From contig JAUIEY010000043.1 in NCBI GenBank assembly GCA_030429685.1, positions 1 to 11,866 of the forward strand: DNA of 11,866 nucleotides. Direction: 5' to 3'. This DNA comes from Gammaproteobacteria bacterium. GTDB lineage: Bacteria; Pseudomonadota; Gammaproteobacteria; Steroidobacterales; GCA-2729495. The notes under the pieces are model-generated. The model searched no databases. It worked only from the letters and a program-made list of their open reading frames with translations, and was not told where the DNA came from. Position numbers and translations under genes: made by a program. Position 1 is the stretch's first letter; each line of letters begins with the position of its first letter. Below, piece after piece: positions 1 to 6,863 of this stretch.

Positions 1-28
1 GCATGTCACCGTGAGCACCTGGTAACCG

Positions 29-1366
29 ATGTCAGCGACAACTCCGCAGCCGGACTCTTCGCCGTCCGGTACTTCGCAGCCGGATCCGGCCGGCCTTAAA
101 TTCGGCCCGCTGTGGTTCACACCGGGTTATTCGTGGACGAATTTAATCACCACCAATTTCGCTTCGTTCTGCACCATCTGTGCGCTGACTTTCATGGGCT
201 TTGCGCAGCCCTACATCCTCACCGAGATTCTGCAGATACCTGAAGAACGGCAGGGCATGTTCACCGGCAACCTCGCTGCCGCGGCGGAAATTTTCCAGAT
301 GCTGGTGGTGGGCTTTTTCGGCGCGTGGTCGGATCGCACCGGCCGGCGGCTGGTGTTCGGTATCGGTTTTGCGCTGTTCGCGCTGAGTTATTTTTTGTAT
401 CCGCTGGCGACATCGGAAGGTGAGCTGGTGGCCTACCGGCTGATTTTTGCCGTCGGTTGCGGCGCCGCTCCGGTGATGATGAGTGCGGTGGTGCAGGATT
501 CGGTGCAGGAGGTGTCGCGCGGCAAGTGGCTGGCGGTGAACAGCATTTGCACCGCCTTCGGCGTGATATTCATGGCGCTGTTTTTTGCGCGCCTGCCGGA
601 CATCCTGGTGGCGCGCGGTTTCGATGCGGTAACGGCCGGTCGCTACGCCTTCTGGACGGTGGCGGGTTTTTGCACGGTGACCGGTGTGCTGATCATGGCC
701 GGGTTGCGGCGGGGCGCGACGGCACCCGACCCGGATAAGGTTTCAATCTGGGCGCAGCTCGGCAGGGGCATACAGATTGCCCGCGATAACCCGCGCATTG
801 CGGTGGCCTATGGCGCGGCCTTCATCGGCCGTGGCGACCTGGTCATCATCACCACCTTTTTGTCGTTGTGGGCGGTGCAGGTGGGTGCCGCCAATGACAT
901 CGGCACCGCCGCGGCGCTGAAAAAGGCCGGCATGCTGTTCGGCGTGGTGCAAGGGACGGCGCTGCTGTGGTCCTACGTGATCGGGCTGATCTCCGACCGT
1001 ATGAATCGTCTGACGGCACTGGCACTGGGGCTGGCAATTGCCACGCTGGGTTACAGCGGCATGGGCCTGCTGGCCGACCCGTTTGCCGGTATTGCCATCC
1101 CCGCAGCGATGCTGCTTGGCATGGGCGAAATCAGCGTGCTGATCGCTGCCGGTGTGCTGGTCGGCCAGGACGCGCCGATCCGGATTCGCGGCACGGTGAT
1201 TGGCGTGTTCAGCATCATGGGCAGTGCCGGCATCACCTTTGCGACCTTTGTCGGTGGCATCGCCTTTGACCGCATCGGCCCCGGCGCACCGTTCCTGATG
1301 ATGGGAATTCTGAACGGCGCGCTGATGCTGGCGGCGGTGTGGCTAAGGCGCAAAGAACTAAAATAA
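29..1366 (+). CDS. MFS transporter, substrate unknown
   Basis: This 445-residue protein is a polytopic inner-membrane carrier of the major facilitator superfamily, presumably a proton-coupled or similar secondary transporter. After a hydrophilic, Pro/Ser-rich N-terminus of about 35 residues come roughly twelve hydrophobic segments. The family signature between TM2 and TM3 is visible as GAWSDRTGRR (residues 98-107). The weaker second-half counterpart GLISDRMNR is near residue 320. Length is normal for a 12-TM MFS member. The start is the first in-frame ATG in the window, and no strong Shine-Dalgarno is visible in the 28 bases before it. The gene stands alone: the next gene is 200 bp away. Its TAA stop (1364-1366) lies inside the left arm of a 24-bp perfect palindrome, so the last codons may have been set by repeat insertion. 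Family assignment is firm; nothing here predicts the substrate. Confidence 0.9.
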   Translation: MSATTPQPDSSPSGTSQPDPAGLKFGPLWFTPGYSWTNLITTNFASFCTICALTFMGFAQPYILTEILQIPEERQGMFTGNLAAAAEIFQMLVVGFFGAWSDRTGRRLVFGIGFALFALSYFLYPLATSEGELVAYRLIFAVGCGAAPVMMSAVVQDSVQEVSRGKWLAVNSICTAFGVIFMALFFARLPDILVARGFDAVTAGRYAFWTVAGFCTVTGVLIMAGLRRGATAPDPDKVSIWAQLGRGIQIARDNPRIAVAYGAAFIGRGDLVIITTFLSLWAVQVGAANDIGTAAALKKAGMLFGVVQGTALLWSYVIGLISDRMNRLTALALGLAIATLGYSGMGLLADPFAGIAIPAAMLLGMGEISVLIAAGVLVGQDAPIRIRGTVIGVFSIMGSAGITFATFVGGIAFDRIGPGAPFLMMGILNGALMLAAVWLRRKELK

Positions 1367-1413
1367 TTTGGGGTCGGAGTAAAAACTAATTTTTACTCCG
1401 ACCCCAAATTATT
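1362..1413. repeat. Palindromic repeat copy 1 (perfect 24-bp arms)
   Basis: The arms at 1362-1385 and 1390-1413 are perfect inverse complements around a 4-base loop (CTAA). The core is GGGGTCGGAGTAAAAA, and the outer part is AATAATTT. The left arm contains the stop codon of the MFS gene. The RNA would fold into a very stable hairpin and may act as a transcription terminator. However, the T-run sits next to the loop rather than after the stem, so this is not a canonical intrinsic terminator. It is one of six related copies in the window. Confidence 0.95.
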
Positions 1414-1435
1414 GACTTAACGTAATCCCGCCGTG

Positions 1436-1464
1436 TTGGTGATGCTGCACGAGCGTGCTATATT
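1436..1464 (+). promoter_or_regulatory. Candidate sigma70 promoter for the PEP-CTERM gene
   Basis: TTGGTG (1436-1441), a 17-base spacer and TATATT (1459-1464) with an upstream TGC resembling an extended -10. Transcription from about 1471 would give a leader of about 100 bases before the ATG at 1573. This is a match by eye only. Confidence 0.4.
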
Positions 1465-1499
1465 TTCTATCGTTCATATGTACCAGATATGCAACGCCG

Positions 1500-1540
1500 C
1501 CCGCGGCTAGCGGGATACAGGTCTCGGGCCATTGTGCCCG
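1500..1540 (+). other. Two tandem hairpins in the leader of the PEP-CTERM gene
   Basis: CCCGC (1500-1504) pairs with GCGGG (1510-1514) around loop GGCTA. CGGGC (1525-1529) pairs with GCCCG (1536-1540) around loop CATTGT. Both lie between the candidate promoter and the start codon. No U-tract follows, so a terminator is unlikely. A regulatory leader or an mRNA-stability element is possible but unproven. Confidence 0.35.
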
Positions 1541-1572
1541 GGTTGTTAATGTTTATATCTGGTTAATTGCAT

Positions 1573-2211
1573 ATGAAAGCCTTGCTCCGCGCCGTTCCGG
1601 CCAGCTTCACCCAACTCATCGCGGTATTTTTTATCGGCCTGCTGCCCTTTGCTGCATCGGCGGCTATTGTTGCCGTGGATTTCGCGGGCTCGATTAGCGA
1701 GTCCTACGATGAGAACTTTGATGACATCACAGGGACTTACTTTGACATCAGCGGCGTATTTTTCGTCGACACCGCCACGCCGGAAGCCGGCACCGGGAAT
1801 TACCCCGGTGCGGTGTTCGGCATGGAGGTTTACCGCGATGGTGGCTTGCTGCTGACGCAGGCCGATTTCACCTGCGGCGGATCCTGTGCCAATGACATGT
1901 TCGTCAGCGCCTCGCAGGAAGCCGAAGCCTACGTGCAGGATTTCTTTGTCGGCAATCTTGATCTGTTACTCGCTCCCGCCAGTGGCGTGAACTTCAACAA
2001 CGACATCAACGTCTTTCTGCTGGCCGCCCAGGGCAATGTCGCCGATTACTTTGACGCCGGTAGTTCCTACGGCTCGGTGCAGGCGTTCGGCGAGGACTAC
2101 TTCGACCTGTATTACCTCGATATGACGGTGGTACCGGTGCCGGCTGCCGTGTGGCTGTTCGGCTCGGCACTGGCCGGCCTCGGCTGGATGCGCCGCCGCA
2201 GGGTAGCCTGA
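1573..2211 (+). CDS. Exported protein with VPxPA/PEP-CTERM-type sorting tail
   Basis: The 212-residue product is exported and probably handed to an exosortase-type sorting system at the inner membrane. It has an N-terminal signal peptide (hydrophobic residues about 14-30, ending AASA). The C-terminal tripartite tail starts at VVPVPAAVWLFGSALAG (residues 187-203): a VPxPA motif, a short hydrophobic helix and the basic end MRRRRVA. This is the usual layout of the PEP-CTERM/VPLPA-CTERM class. The middle is acidic, rich in Phe, Tyr, Asp and Gly, and contains a CGGSC pair (101-105) that could form a disulfide; I recognise no catalytic domain there. I chose the ATG at 1573; a TTG at 1567 is in frame but would add only two residues. 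No clear Shine-Dalgarno is visible. Such proteins are commonly linked to biofilm or exopolysaccharide matrix in Gram-negative bacteria. No exosortase gene lies in this window. Confidence 0.85.
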   Translation: MKALLRAVPASFTQLIAVFFIGLLPFAASAAIVAVDFAGSISESYDENFDDITGTYFDISGVFFVDTATPEAGTGNYPGAVFGMEVYRDGGLLLTQADFTCGGSCANDMFVSASQEAEAYVQDFFVGNLDLLLAPASGVNFNNDINVFLLAAQGNVADYFDAGSSYGSVQAFGEDYFDLYYLDMTVVPVPAAVWLFGSALAGLGWMRRRRVA

Positions 2212-2218
2212 CCAATCT

Positions 2219-2296
2219 AATTTTTGGGGTCGCAAATTTGGGGTCAGAGTAAAAACTAATTGTTACTCCGACCCCAAATTATGGACCCCAAATTAT
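2219..2296. repeat. Palindromic repeat copy 2 (nested double palindrome)
   Basis: The inner arms run at about 2235-2255 and 2260-2280 around CTAA(T). Two imperfections are visible: an A at 2246 opposite C at 2269, and a G at 2262 inside the T-run. Outside this lies a second, shorter layer: a TTTTTGGGGTC copy ending near 2231 on the left and GACCCCAAATTAT (2284-2296) on the right. The element begins 8 bases after the PEP-CTERM stop codon. A further GGGCGCCCAAATTTTGGCCC stretch follows at about 2297-2316 and may be a decayed third layer. Confidence 0.9.
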
Positions 2297-2402
2297 GGGC
2301 GCCCAAATTTTGGCCCGCCGCAACATTCGAATCTGAATCTCTCGCCCCCGCGAATCCAACAACATGGGGGTAAACCTATGTTAATTACCGAGAGATACCG
2401 AT

Positions 2403-2927
2403 ATGAATGCAAAGATCAGTAGTTTTTCCAAAAGCCTGATGGCCGTTGCTGTGCTCGCCATGGCAGCCTTTGCGCCATTGGCCAGTGCCGGAGGCCACAA
2501 GGACAAAGGCCCGGGCGATATCGTGGATGTGGCCGCTGGCGCCGGGTCGTTCAACACGCTGGTGGCAGCCGTTAAAGCCGCCGGCCTGGTGGATGCGCTT
2601 AAGGGCGATGGCCCGCTGACCGTGTTTGCGCCGACCGACGCCGCATTCGCCGCACTGCCGGCAGGTACGGTTGAAGATCTGCTCAAGCCCGAAAACAAGG
2701 ATAAGCTCACCGCCATCCTGCTCTACCACGTGGTGTCCGGCAAAGTGATGTCATCGGACCTGAGCGGCACCATTGATGCGGCCACCCTGCAGGGTGACAC
2801 GGCGCAGGTCGTGGCTTCGGCCAGTGGCGTGACCATTAACGGTGCCAACGTGGTGTCAGCCGACGTCGCGGCCAGCAATGGCGTGATTCACGTGATTGAT
2901 GCGGTGATCCTGCCGCCGGCCGGCTAA
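2403..2927 (+). CDS. Secreted fasciclin (FAS1) domain protein
   Basis: The 174-residue protein carries one FAS1 domain, a fold used in cell adhesion and matrix binding, and is likely periplasmic or extracellular. A Sec signal peptide covers residues 1-29 (basic MNAKISSFSK, hydrophobic core, cleavage after ASA). The FAS1 hallmarks are in order: FNTLVAAVKAAGL (50-62), the H1 box TVFAPTDAAFAALP (73-86), the conserved YH pair (108-109), and the H2 box NGVIHVIDAVILP (159-171). The length matches bacterial single-domain FAS1 proteins. The start codon is preceded by a weak AGAGA (2391-2395). The gene is flanked by repeat copies 2 and 3 and has no obvious operon partner. Its function in this organism is unknown; adhesion or matrix association is inferred from the family. 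Confidence 0.93.
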   Translation: MNAKISSFSKSLMAVAVLAMAAFAPLASAGGHKDKGPGDIVDVAAGAGSFNTLVAAVKAAGLVDALKGDGPLTVFAPTDAAFAALPAGTVEDLLKPENKDKLTAILLYHVVSGKVMSSDLSGTIDAATLQGDTAQVVASASGVTINGANVVSADVAASNGVIHVIDAVILPPAG

Positions 2928-2949
2928 CGCACAAGCTGAGACTATAAAA

Positions 2950-2985
2950 GGGGTCGGAGTAACAATTAGTTTTTACTCCGACCCC
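2950..2985. repeat. Palindromic repeat copy 3
   Basis: The arms at 2950-2965 and 2970-2985 have the GGGGTCGGAGT core and its inverse, with loop TTAG (2966-2969). One mismatch occurs (C2963 in the A-run). It lies 22 bases after the fasciclin stop codon and could terminate that transcript. The outer AT-rich arms are shorter than in the other copies. Confidence 0.9.
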
Positions 2986-3030
2986 AATTATTCGTTCCCA
3001 TTTATCGATTTACCAGTCACTCCATCGTCT

Positions 3031-3060
3031 GGCTGCAGCGGCAACTCCTCGCCGGCAGCC
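3031..3060 (+). other. Stem-loop in the 228-bp gap before the ABC operon
   Basis: GGCTGC (3031-3036) pairs with GCAGCC (3055-3060), and CGGC (3039-3042) with GCCG (3051-3054). There is a two-base AG bulge, and the loop is AACTCCTC. It is not followed by a T-run. Apart from this stem-loop, repeat copy 3 and a weak promoter candidate, I see no gene between 2928 and 3155. Confidence 0.4.
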
Positions 3061-3084
3061 ATGCCAGCTGCGCACACGAGCTGC

Positions 3085-3113
3085 TTGTCTTTCCCGGGTG
3101 GCCTCTATATGTT
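3085..3113 (+). promoter_or_regulatory. Candidate promoter of the ABC export operon
   Basis: TTGTCT (3085-3090), a 17-base spacer and TATGTT (3108-3113). Each hexamer matches the sigma70 consensus at four of six positions. It sits 42 bases before the chosen start of the adaptor gene. Confidence 0.3.
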
Positions 3114-3155
3114 GGCCGTACCCGCCGATTTCAGGTGCTTTGCAGGGGATCCGGC

Positions 3156-4112
3156 TTGAAGATCGTTGTGCTGCTGTTGGCGTCACTGGTGCTGCTGGCC
3201 TGTGAGGATCCGGGCCAGATTCGCTCGCTCGGCACCCTGGAACGCGATCGAATTCAACTGGTTGCCGATTCCAACGAACCTATTACCCGCGTGCGGGTGC
3301 GCGAAGGCGATGCCGTCGGCGTTGATGACATCCTGGTGCAACAGGACCCGACTCGCGCGGAAATCGCGCTCAACAAAGCCCGCGCCGATGCCGCGGCCGC
3401 TTTGTCCACTTTGAATGAGGCCGAAGCCGGCCCGCGCGCCGAAGCCATTTCACAGGCCCGCGCGCGACTGCGTGCGGCGCGCAGTGCCACGCAGACAGCG
3501 CGCCTGGAACTCGACCGCGAATTGCAGCTGATCAAACGCAACCTGGTGTCGCAGAACTCGCTGGATCTGGCGCAGGGCAAGTACGATGAAGCCTACGCGC
3601 GGCAGACCGAAGCCCGCGCCGCGCTGGATGAATTGCTGGCCGGTACCCGCTCGGAAGAGGTGGACCAGGTGCGCGCCATGCACGCCGCTGCGGTGGCCAA
3701 CGTGGAAGACCTCGAAGTGGCGCTGGCGCGAACCCAGGTGCGCGCGCCGGTGGACGGCACTGTTGAGGTGCTGCCGTTCAAGGTGGGCGAGCGCCCGCAG
3801 GTCGGCTCCGCGGTGGCCGTGCTGCTGGCCGACGGGCGCACTTATGCGCGGGTGCACGTGTCGGAACCGCTGCGCGCCGCGCTCGCGGTTGGCGCAACCG
3901 CCGAAATCTGGCTGGATGGCCGCGCCACGCCGCTGGCCGGCAGCTTGCGCTGGATAGCGGCGGAGGCATCATTCACGCCGTACTTTGCCTTGAATCAGCA
4001 TGACCGCTCGCGCCTCAGTTACGTGGCGGAAGTTGATGTGCTTGATGCGGAAAAAAACCTGCCTGTCGGCGTGCCGGTGGAAGTGAGTTTTCCGGGTCTT
4101 GTCATTGACTAA
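3156..4112 (+). CDS. HlyD-family periplasmic adaptor (lipoprotein membrane-fusion subunit)
   Basis: This is the membrane-fusion subunit of an ABC efflux system, bridging the inner-membrane transporter to the outer membrane. I place the start at the TTG at 3156. It follows AGGGGA (3144-3149) at a six-base spacing and gives a clean lipoprotein signal: MKIVVLLLASLVLLAC, lipobox LLAC, lipidated Cys16, mature protein starting CEDPG. An upstream in-frame GTG (3135) would only add seven residues ahead of the signal. The 318-residue product has a short N-terminal lipoyl half (RVRVREGDAV, about 45-54), a long Ala/Arg/Glu-rich alpha-helical hairpin (about 68-190), the second lipoyl half RAPVDGTVEV (196-205), and a beta-barrel end (VGVPVEVSFPG). 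It is closest in style to YbhG-like adaptors. The ATPase gene follows after 18 bp, so the genes are co-transcribed. Confidence 0.88.
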   Translation: MKIVVLLLASLVLLACEDPGQIRSLGTLERDRIQLVADSNEPITRVRVREGDAVGVDDILVQQDPTRAEIALNKARADAAAALSTLNEAEAGPRAEAISQARARLRAARSATQTARLELDRELQLIKRNLVSQNSLDLAQGKYDEAYARQTEARAALDELLAGTRSEEVDQVRAMHAAAVANVEDLEVALARTQVRAPVDGTVEVLPFKVGERPQVGSAVAVLLADGRTYARVHVSEPLRAALAVGATAEIWLDGRATPLAGSLRWIAAEASFTPYFALNQHDRSRLSYVAEVDVLDAEKNLPVGVPVEVSFPGLVID

Positions 4113-4130
4113 GGACATTGAGTAGCGACG

Positions 4131-5093
4131 GTGGATAAGGACACCGCCAGCGACCCGGCCATTCAGACACAGGCCCTGACCCGCCGTTTCGGCACCCTGA
4201 CTGCCGTTGACGGACTCACCTTGCAGGTGCCCGCCGGCAGCATCTACGGTTTTCTTGGCCCCAACGGCAGCGGCAAGTCCACCACCATTCGCATGCTGTG
4301 CGGTTTGCTGACGCCGAGTGGCGGCGATGCCACGGTGCTGGGCATCGACGTGCGCCGCGACCCCGAAGCGGTGAAGCGCAACATCGGTTACATGACGCAG
4401 AAGTTTTCGCTCTACACCGACCTGACGGTACTCGAGAACCTGAAGTTCATGGCGGAAATTTACGGCATGGAGAAAAGTGCTGCGCAGGAGCGCATTGCGG
4501 TGCTGCTGCAGCGTTTTGCACTGGAGTCCATGACCGCGCAACTGGCCGGCACCCTGAGCGGCGGGCAACGCCAGCGCCTCGCCCTGGCCAGCGCGACGCT
4601 GCACAAACCGGCGCTGCTGTTTCTCGATGAACCGACCAGTGCCGTGGATCCGGAAAGCCGCCGCGAGTTCTGGGAGTTTCTGTTCGAGATGGTGGATGAC
4701 GGCACCACCATGCTGGTGTCGACGCATTTCATGGACGAAGCCGAGCGTTGTCATGCGCTGGCGATTCTGGACGAAGGCCGGCTGGTGGCGGACGGCACAC
4801 CGGAACAATTGATGAGCGAGCTGCCGGCGGCAGTGGTTGAGATTCAGTCCGCGGCGGCCGGCACCCGCGCAGTCCGCGAAGCCTTGCTGGCGGCGGCGGA
4901 TATTTTTGATGTCGCGCAACTGGGCTCGCGCCTGCACGCGCTGGTGGACCCGGCGCGCAGTCAGCCGATTGCCTATGTCGAGTCGCTGTTGCAACCGACG
5001 GGCATCGAGGCAGAACTCAGCGTGGTCGCGCCCAATCTTGAAGACGTGTTTGTGATGGCGACCCTGCATAAAAAAACGGAGCAGGCGGCGTGA
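4131..5093 (+). CDS. ABC transporter ATP-binding protein (DrrA/YbhF type)
   Basis: The 320-residue cytoplasmic ATPase powers the export system of its neighbours. All nucleotide-binding motifs are present: Walker A GPNGSGKST (43-51), Q-loop Gln90, signature LSGGQRQRL (142-150), Walker B LLFLDEPTS (162-170) and the H-loop His199 (STHFMDEAE). The C-terminal extension of about 100 residues is typical of the drug-exporter subfamily. There is only one ABC domain, whereas E. coli YbhF has two fused, so a homodimer is expected. The start is GTG at 4131; AAGGA (4111-4115) is rather far upstream, so translation may be coupled to the preceding gene. The 3' end overlaps the permease start by four bases (GTGA, 5090-5093). 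Confidence 0.93.
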   Translation: MDKDTASDPAIQTQALTRRFGTLTAVDGLTLQVPAGSIYGFLGPNGSGKSTTIRMLCGLLTPSGGDATVLGIDVRRDPEAVKRNIGYMTQKFSLYTDLTVLENLKFMAEIYGMEKSAAQERIAVLLQRFALESMTAQLAGTLSGGQRQRLALASATLHKPALLFLDEPTSAVDPESRREFWEFLFEMVDDGTTMLVSTHFMDEAERCHALAILDEGRLVADGTPEQLMSELPAAVVEIQSAAAGTRAVREALLAAADIFDVAQLGSRLHALVDPARSQPIAYVESLLQPTGIEAELSVVAPNLEDVFVMATLHKKTEQAA

Positions 5094-6187
5094 ACGGGTT
5101 TTCGCTGCGCCGGACCGCGGCCATTGCGCGCAAAGAGTTTCGCCATTTGCGTCGCGACCGGCTGACCGCGGGCATGATCGCCGGCATACCCATCGTGCTG
5201 ACAGTGTTATTCGGCTTCGCCATTAACACCGATGTGCGCGGCCTTAAAGCCGCCGTGGTGGATCAGGCGAACACGTCAGCATCGCGCGCGCTGGTCAGCG
5301 ATGCGCGAGCCTCGCAGGTGATTGGCTCGCTGGTGTCGGCCAACAGCCCGTGGGAGATCGAGCGGCTGATCCGGCGCGGTGAAGTGAGCCTGGGCATATA
5401 CATACCCGCCGATTTTGACGCGCGGGTCGCGCAGAATCGGCGACCCTTTGCGCAGTTACTGATTGACGACAGTGACCCGCAGATTCTGCGCACGGCACGC
5501 GGGCTGGAGAACCTGCCATTGCAGCCGTTCGACCAGATGCGCGACGGCGGCACCTTTGCGATCCGCGCGCTGTTCAATCCCGAGCGGCGCAGTGCGGTGT
5601 TTATTGTGCCGGGACTCACCGGTGTGATCCTGTCGCTGACCATGGTGCTGTTCACGGCCACCGCCATTGTGCGTGAGCGCGAGCGCGGTAATCTGGAACT
5701 GCTGATCACCACGCCGGTCAGTCCGCTGGAGCTCATGGTGGGCAAGATCGTGCCTTATGTATTGATCGGTTACGTGCAGATCAGTCTGATCCTGCTGCTC
5801 GGCGCATGGCTGTTTGACCTGCCGGTGCGTGGTTCGCTGGTGGATTTTTACATTGCGTCCGGTTTTTATATTGTCAGCGTTCTCACCATGGGGCTGTGGA
5901 TATCGACCGCCGCCACCAACCAGTTTCAGGCCATGCAGATGACCTTCGTGTTCTTTCTGCCGCAACTGCTGCTGTCGGGTTTTATGTTTCCGTTCGACGG
6001 CATGCCGCGCGCAGCGCAGTGGCTCGCCGAGGTGTTTCCGCTGACACATTTTCTGCGCATCGTCCGTGGCATCGTTTTGAAACAGGCCGAACTCACCATG
6101 CTGATGGCCGACATCTGGCCGCTGGCGTTATTTTTTGCGGTGATGATGACACTGGCGACGCGCCGCTTCAGAAAATCTCTCGACTAA
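5090..6187 (+). CDS. ABC-2 type permease (YbhS/YhhJ-like)
   Basis: The 365-residue inner-membrane subunit of the exporter starts at a GTG that overlaps the ATPase stop codon. It has a cytoplasmic amphipathic start (AIARKEFRHLRRDRL, 11-25), TM1 (about 27-46) and a large periplasmic domain (about 47-168). Five further hydrophobic segments follow, with the subfamily signature RERERGNLELLITTPVSPLE (195-214) between the second and third membrane segments. Length and layout match the YbhS/YhhJ/YadH-like permeases. Many related operons encode two permeases; here there is only one, so it probably homodimerises. No outer-membrane channel gene is nearby, so a TolC-like protein elsewhere is likely used. 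Substrate unknown; drugs, lipids or other hydrophobic compounds are typical of the family. Confidence 0.9.
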   Translation: MNGFSLRRTAAIARKEFRHLRRDRLTAGMIAGIPIVLTVLFGFAINTDVRGLKAAVVDQANTSASRALVSDARASQVIGSLVSANSPWEIERLIRRGEVSLGIYIPADFDARVAQNRRPFAQLLIDDSDPQILRTARGLENLPLQPFDQMRDGGTFAIRALFNPERRSAVFIVPGLTGVILSLTMVLFTATAIVRERERGNLELLITTPVSPLELMVGKIVPYVLIGYVQISLILLLGAWLFDLPVRGSLVDFYIASGFYIVSVLTMGLWISTAATNQFQAMQMTFVFFLPQLLLSGFMFPFDGMPRAAQWLAEVFPLTHFLRIVRGIVLKQAELTMLMADIWPLALFFAVMMTLATRRFRKSLD

Positions 6188-6190
6188 AAA

Positions 6191-6226
6191 ATATTTGGGG
6201 TCAAATAATTGGGGTCAGAGTAAAAA
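6191..6226. repeat. Palindromic repeat copy 4, left arm (split copy)
   Basis: This holds one partial unit ATATTTGGGGTC (6191-6202) followed by a full left arm (6205-6226) with core GGGGTCAGAGTAAAAA. The matching right arm is not adjacent. It lies at 6843-6863, beyond the CIA30 gene, and 21 bases (6205-6225 versus 6843-6863) are perfect inverse complements. The arm begins soon after the stop of the ABC permease, between two convergent genes. Confidence 0.92.
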
Positions 6227-6259
6227 CTCCGCCGTTTGTAACCCGCTATTGCCCGCGCC

Positions 6260-6841
6260 CTAGTAGGCTTCGACGCGATCCAGCTGCAGCGTGAACGGGC
6301 CGTCTTTTTTGTCGTATATGTACAGGCCGAAGCCGGTGAGGTCTGCCGGGTCGAGGGCCGGCCCGTCCAGCTTGAAGCCGCGAAAATGCGGATAAAAGTC
6401 GGCGAAGGGAATCTCGACATCGGCCCATTCACCATCCGGGGTGTCAAACTCCGCCCAGTAACTCACCGGGTAACCGCTGTTGCGCGCATTGGTGTTGAGC
6501 TCCCAGGTGTAGCGCCGGCCATCGGCTTTGAGTCTTAGTCGCAGGCCCTGGTGGACCGATAAATCGAGCCTGAAGCGGCGGGTAAGTACCGAACTGAAGC
6601 CGCCGCCGTTGGTGTTGGTGCTGCCGGCAAAATTCAGTTGACCGTCGGCGATATTGAAGTCGCCCTCGCTGCGACCACCCATAACGTTGTCGTTCTGCGT
6701 GTACCAGCCGAGGTCAGGGGTGTCGGGTGTGAAGTCTGTGAGCATGAGCGCCTCCCTCGTGTCGGCGGCGCCGGCTGCCACGGATACCAGCAACAGCGCT
6801 GCCGGTAATATGCCGGCTTTTCTGGCCACAAGTCGGTGCAT
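6260..6841 (-). CDS. Secreted CIA30-domain protein
   Basis: The 193-residue protein belongs to the CIA30 family, a galactose-binding-like beta-sandwich named after complex I intermediate-associated protein 30; bacterial members are mostly uncharacterised. The evidence is the family motif W46 followed by NDNVMGGRS (50-58), then FAGSTNTNGGGFSSV (71-85), LRLRLKADGRRYTWEL (100-115) and the C-terminal FGLYIYDKKDGPFTLQLDRVE (171-191). Residues 1 to about 26 form a signal peptide (basic start, hydrophobic core, AGA/A), so the protein is likely periplasmic. A direct role in complex I assembly is therefore doubtful. The ATG lies immediately next to a repeat arm that supplies the probable ribosome binding site (CAGAG, six bases before the ATG). 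The 104-aa gene upstream on the same strand is only 24 bp away, so they are probably co-transcribed. The gene is enclosed exactly by the two arms of a split palindrome. Confidence 0.88.
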   Translation of the reverse strand: MHRLVARKAGILPAALLLVSVAAGAADTREALMLTDFTPDTPDLGWYTQNDNVMGGRSEGDFNIADGQLNFAGSTNTNGGGFSSVLTRRFRLDLSVHQGLRLRLKADGRRYTWELNTNARNSGYPVSYWAEFDTPDGEWADVEIPFADFYPHFRGFKLDGPALDPADLTGFGLYIYDKKDGPFTLQLDRVEAY

Positions 6842-6842
6842 A

Positions 6843-6863
6843 TTTTACTCTGACCCCAATTAT
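6843..6863. repeat. Palindromic repeat copy 4, right arm (split copy)
   Basis: A perfect 21-base inverse complement of 6205-6225. It occupies nearly the whole 24-base gap between the CIA30 start codon (6841) and the stop codon of the 104-aa gene (6866). Read on the minus strand it runs GGGGTCAGAGTAAAA into the ATG, placing GAG at Shine-Dalgarno distance. Confidence 0.93.

Noticed and set aside
1362..1413. Canonical rho-independent terminator
   Set aside because: The hairpin is strong, but the T-rich run is at the loop side, not after the stem. Termination is possible but not of the textbook form, so it is listed as a repeat.
1480..1545. c-di-GMP (GEMM-type) riboswitch before the PEP-CTERM gene
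   Set aside because: A few bases such as GGCTAGCGGG recall GEMM motifs, but the conserved GGNCACGCAAAG-like core and the two-helix layout are not present.
3969..5069. Long antisense open frame (366 codons) opposite the ABC ATPase
   Set aside because: It is antisense to a gene with all ABC motifs intact, and its translation is His/Gln/Arg-rich with no recognisable domain. Long antisense frames are common in GC-rich genes.
5456..6049. Antisense frame of 197 codons in the permease gene
   Set aside because: Shadow of a well-supported permease; low-complexity His/Gln/Arg composition.
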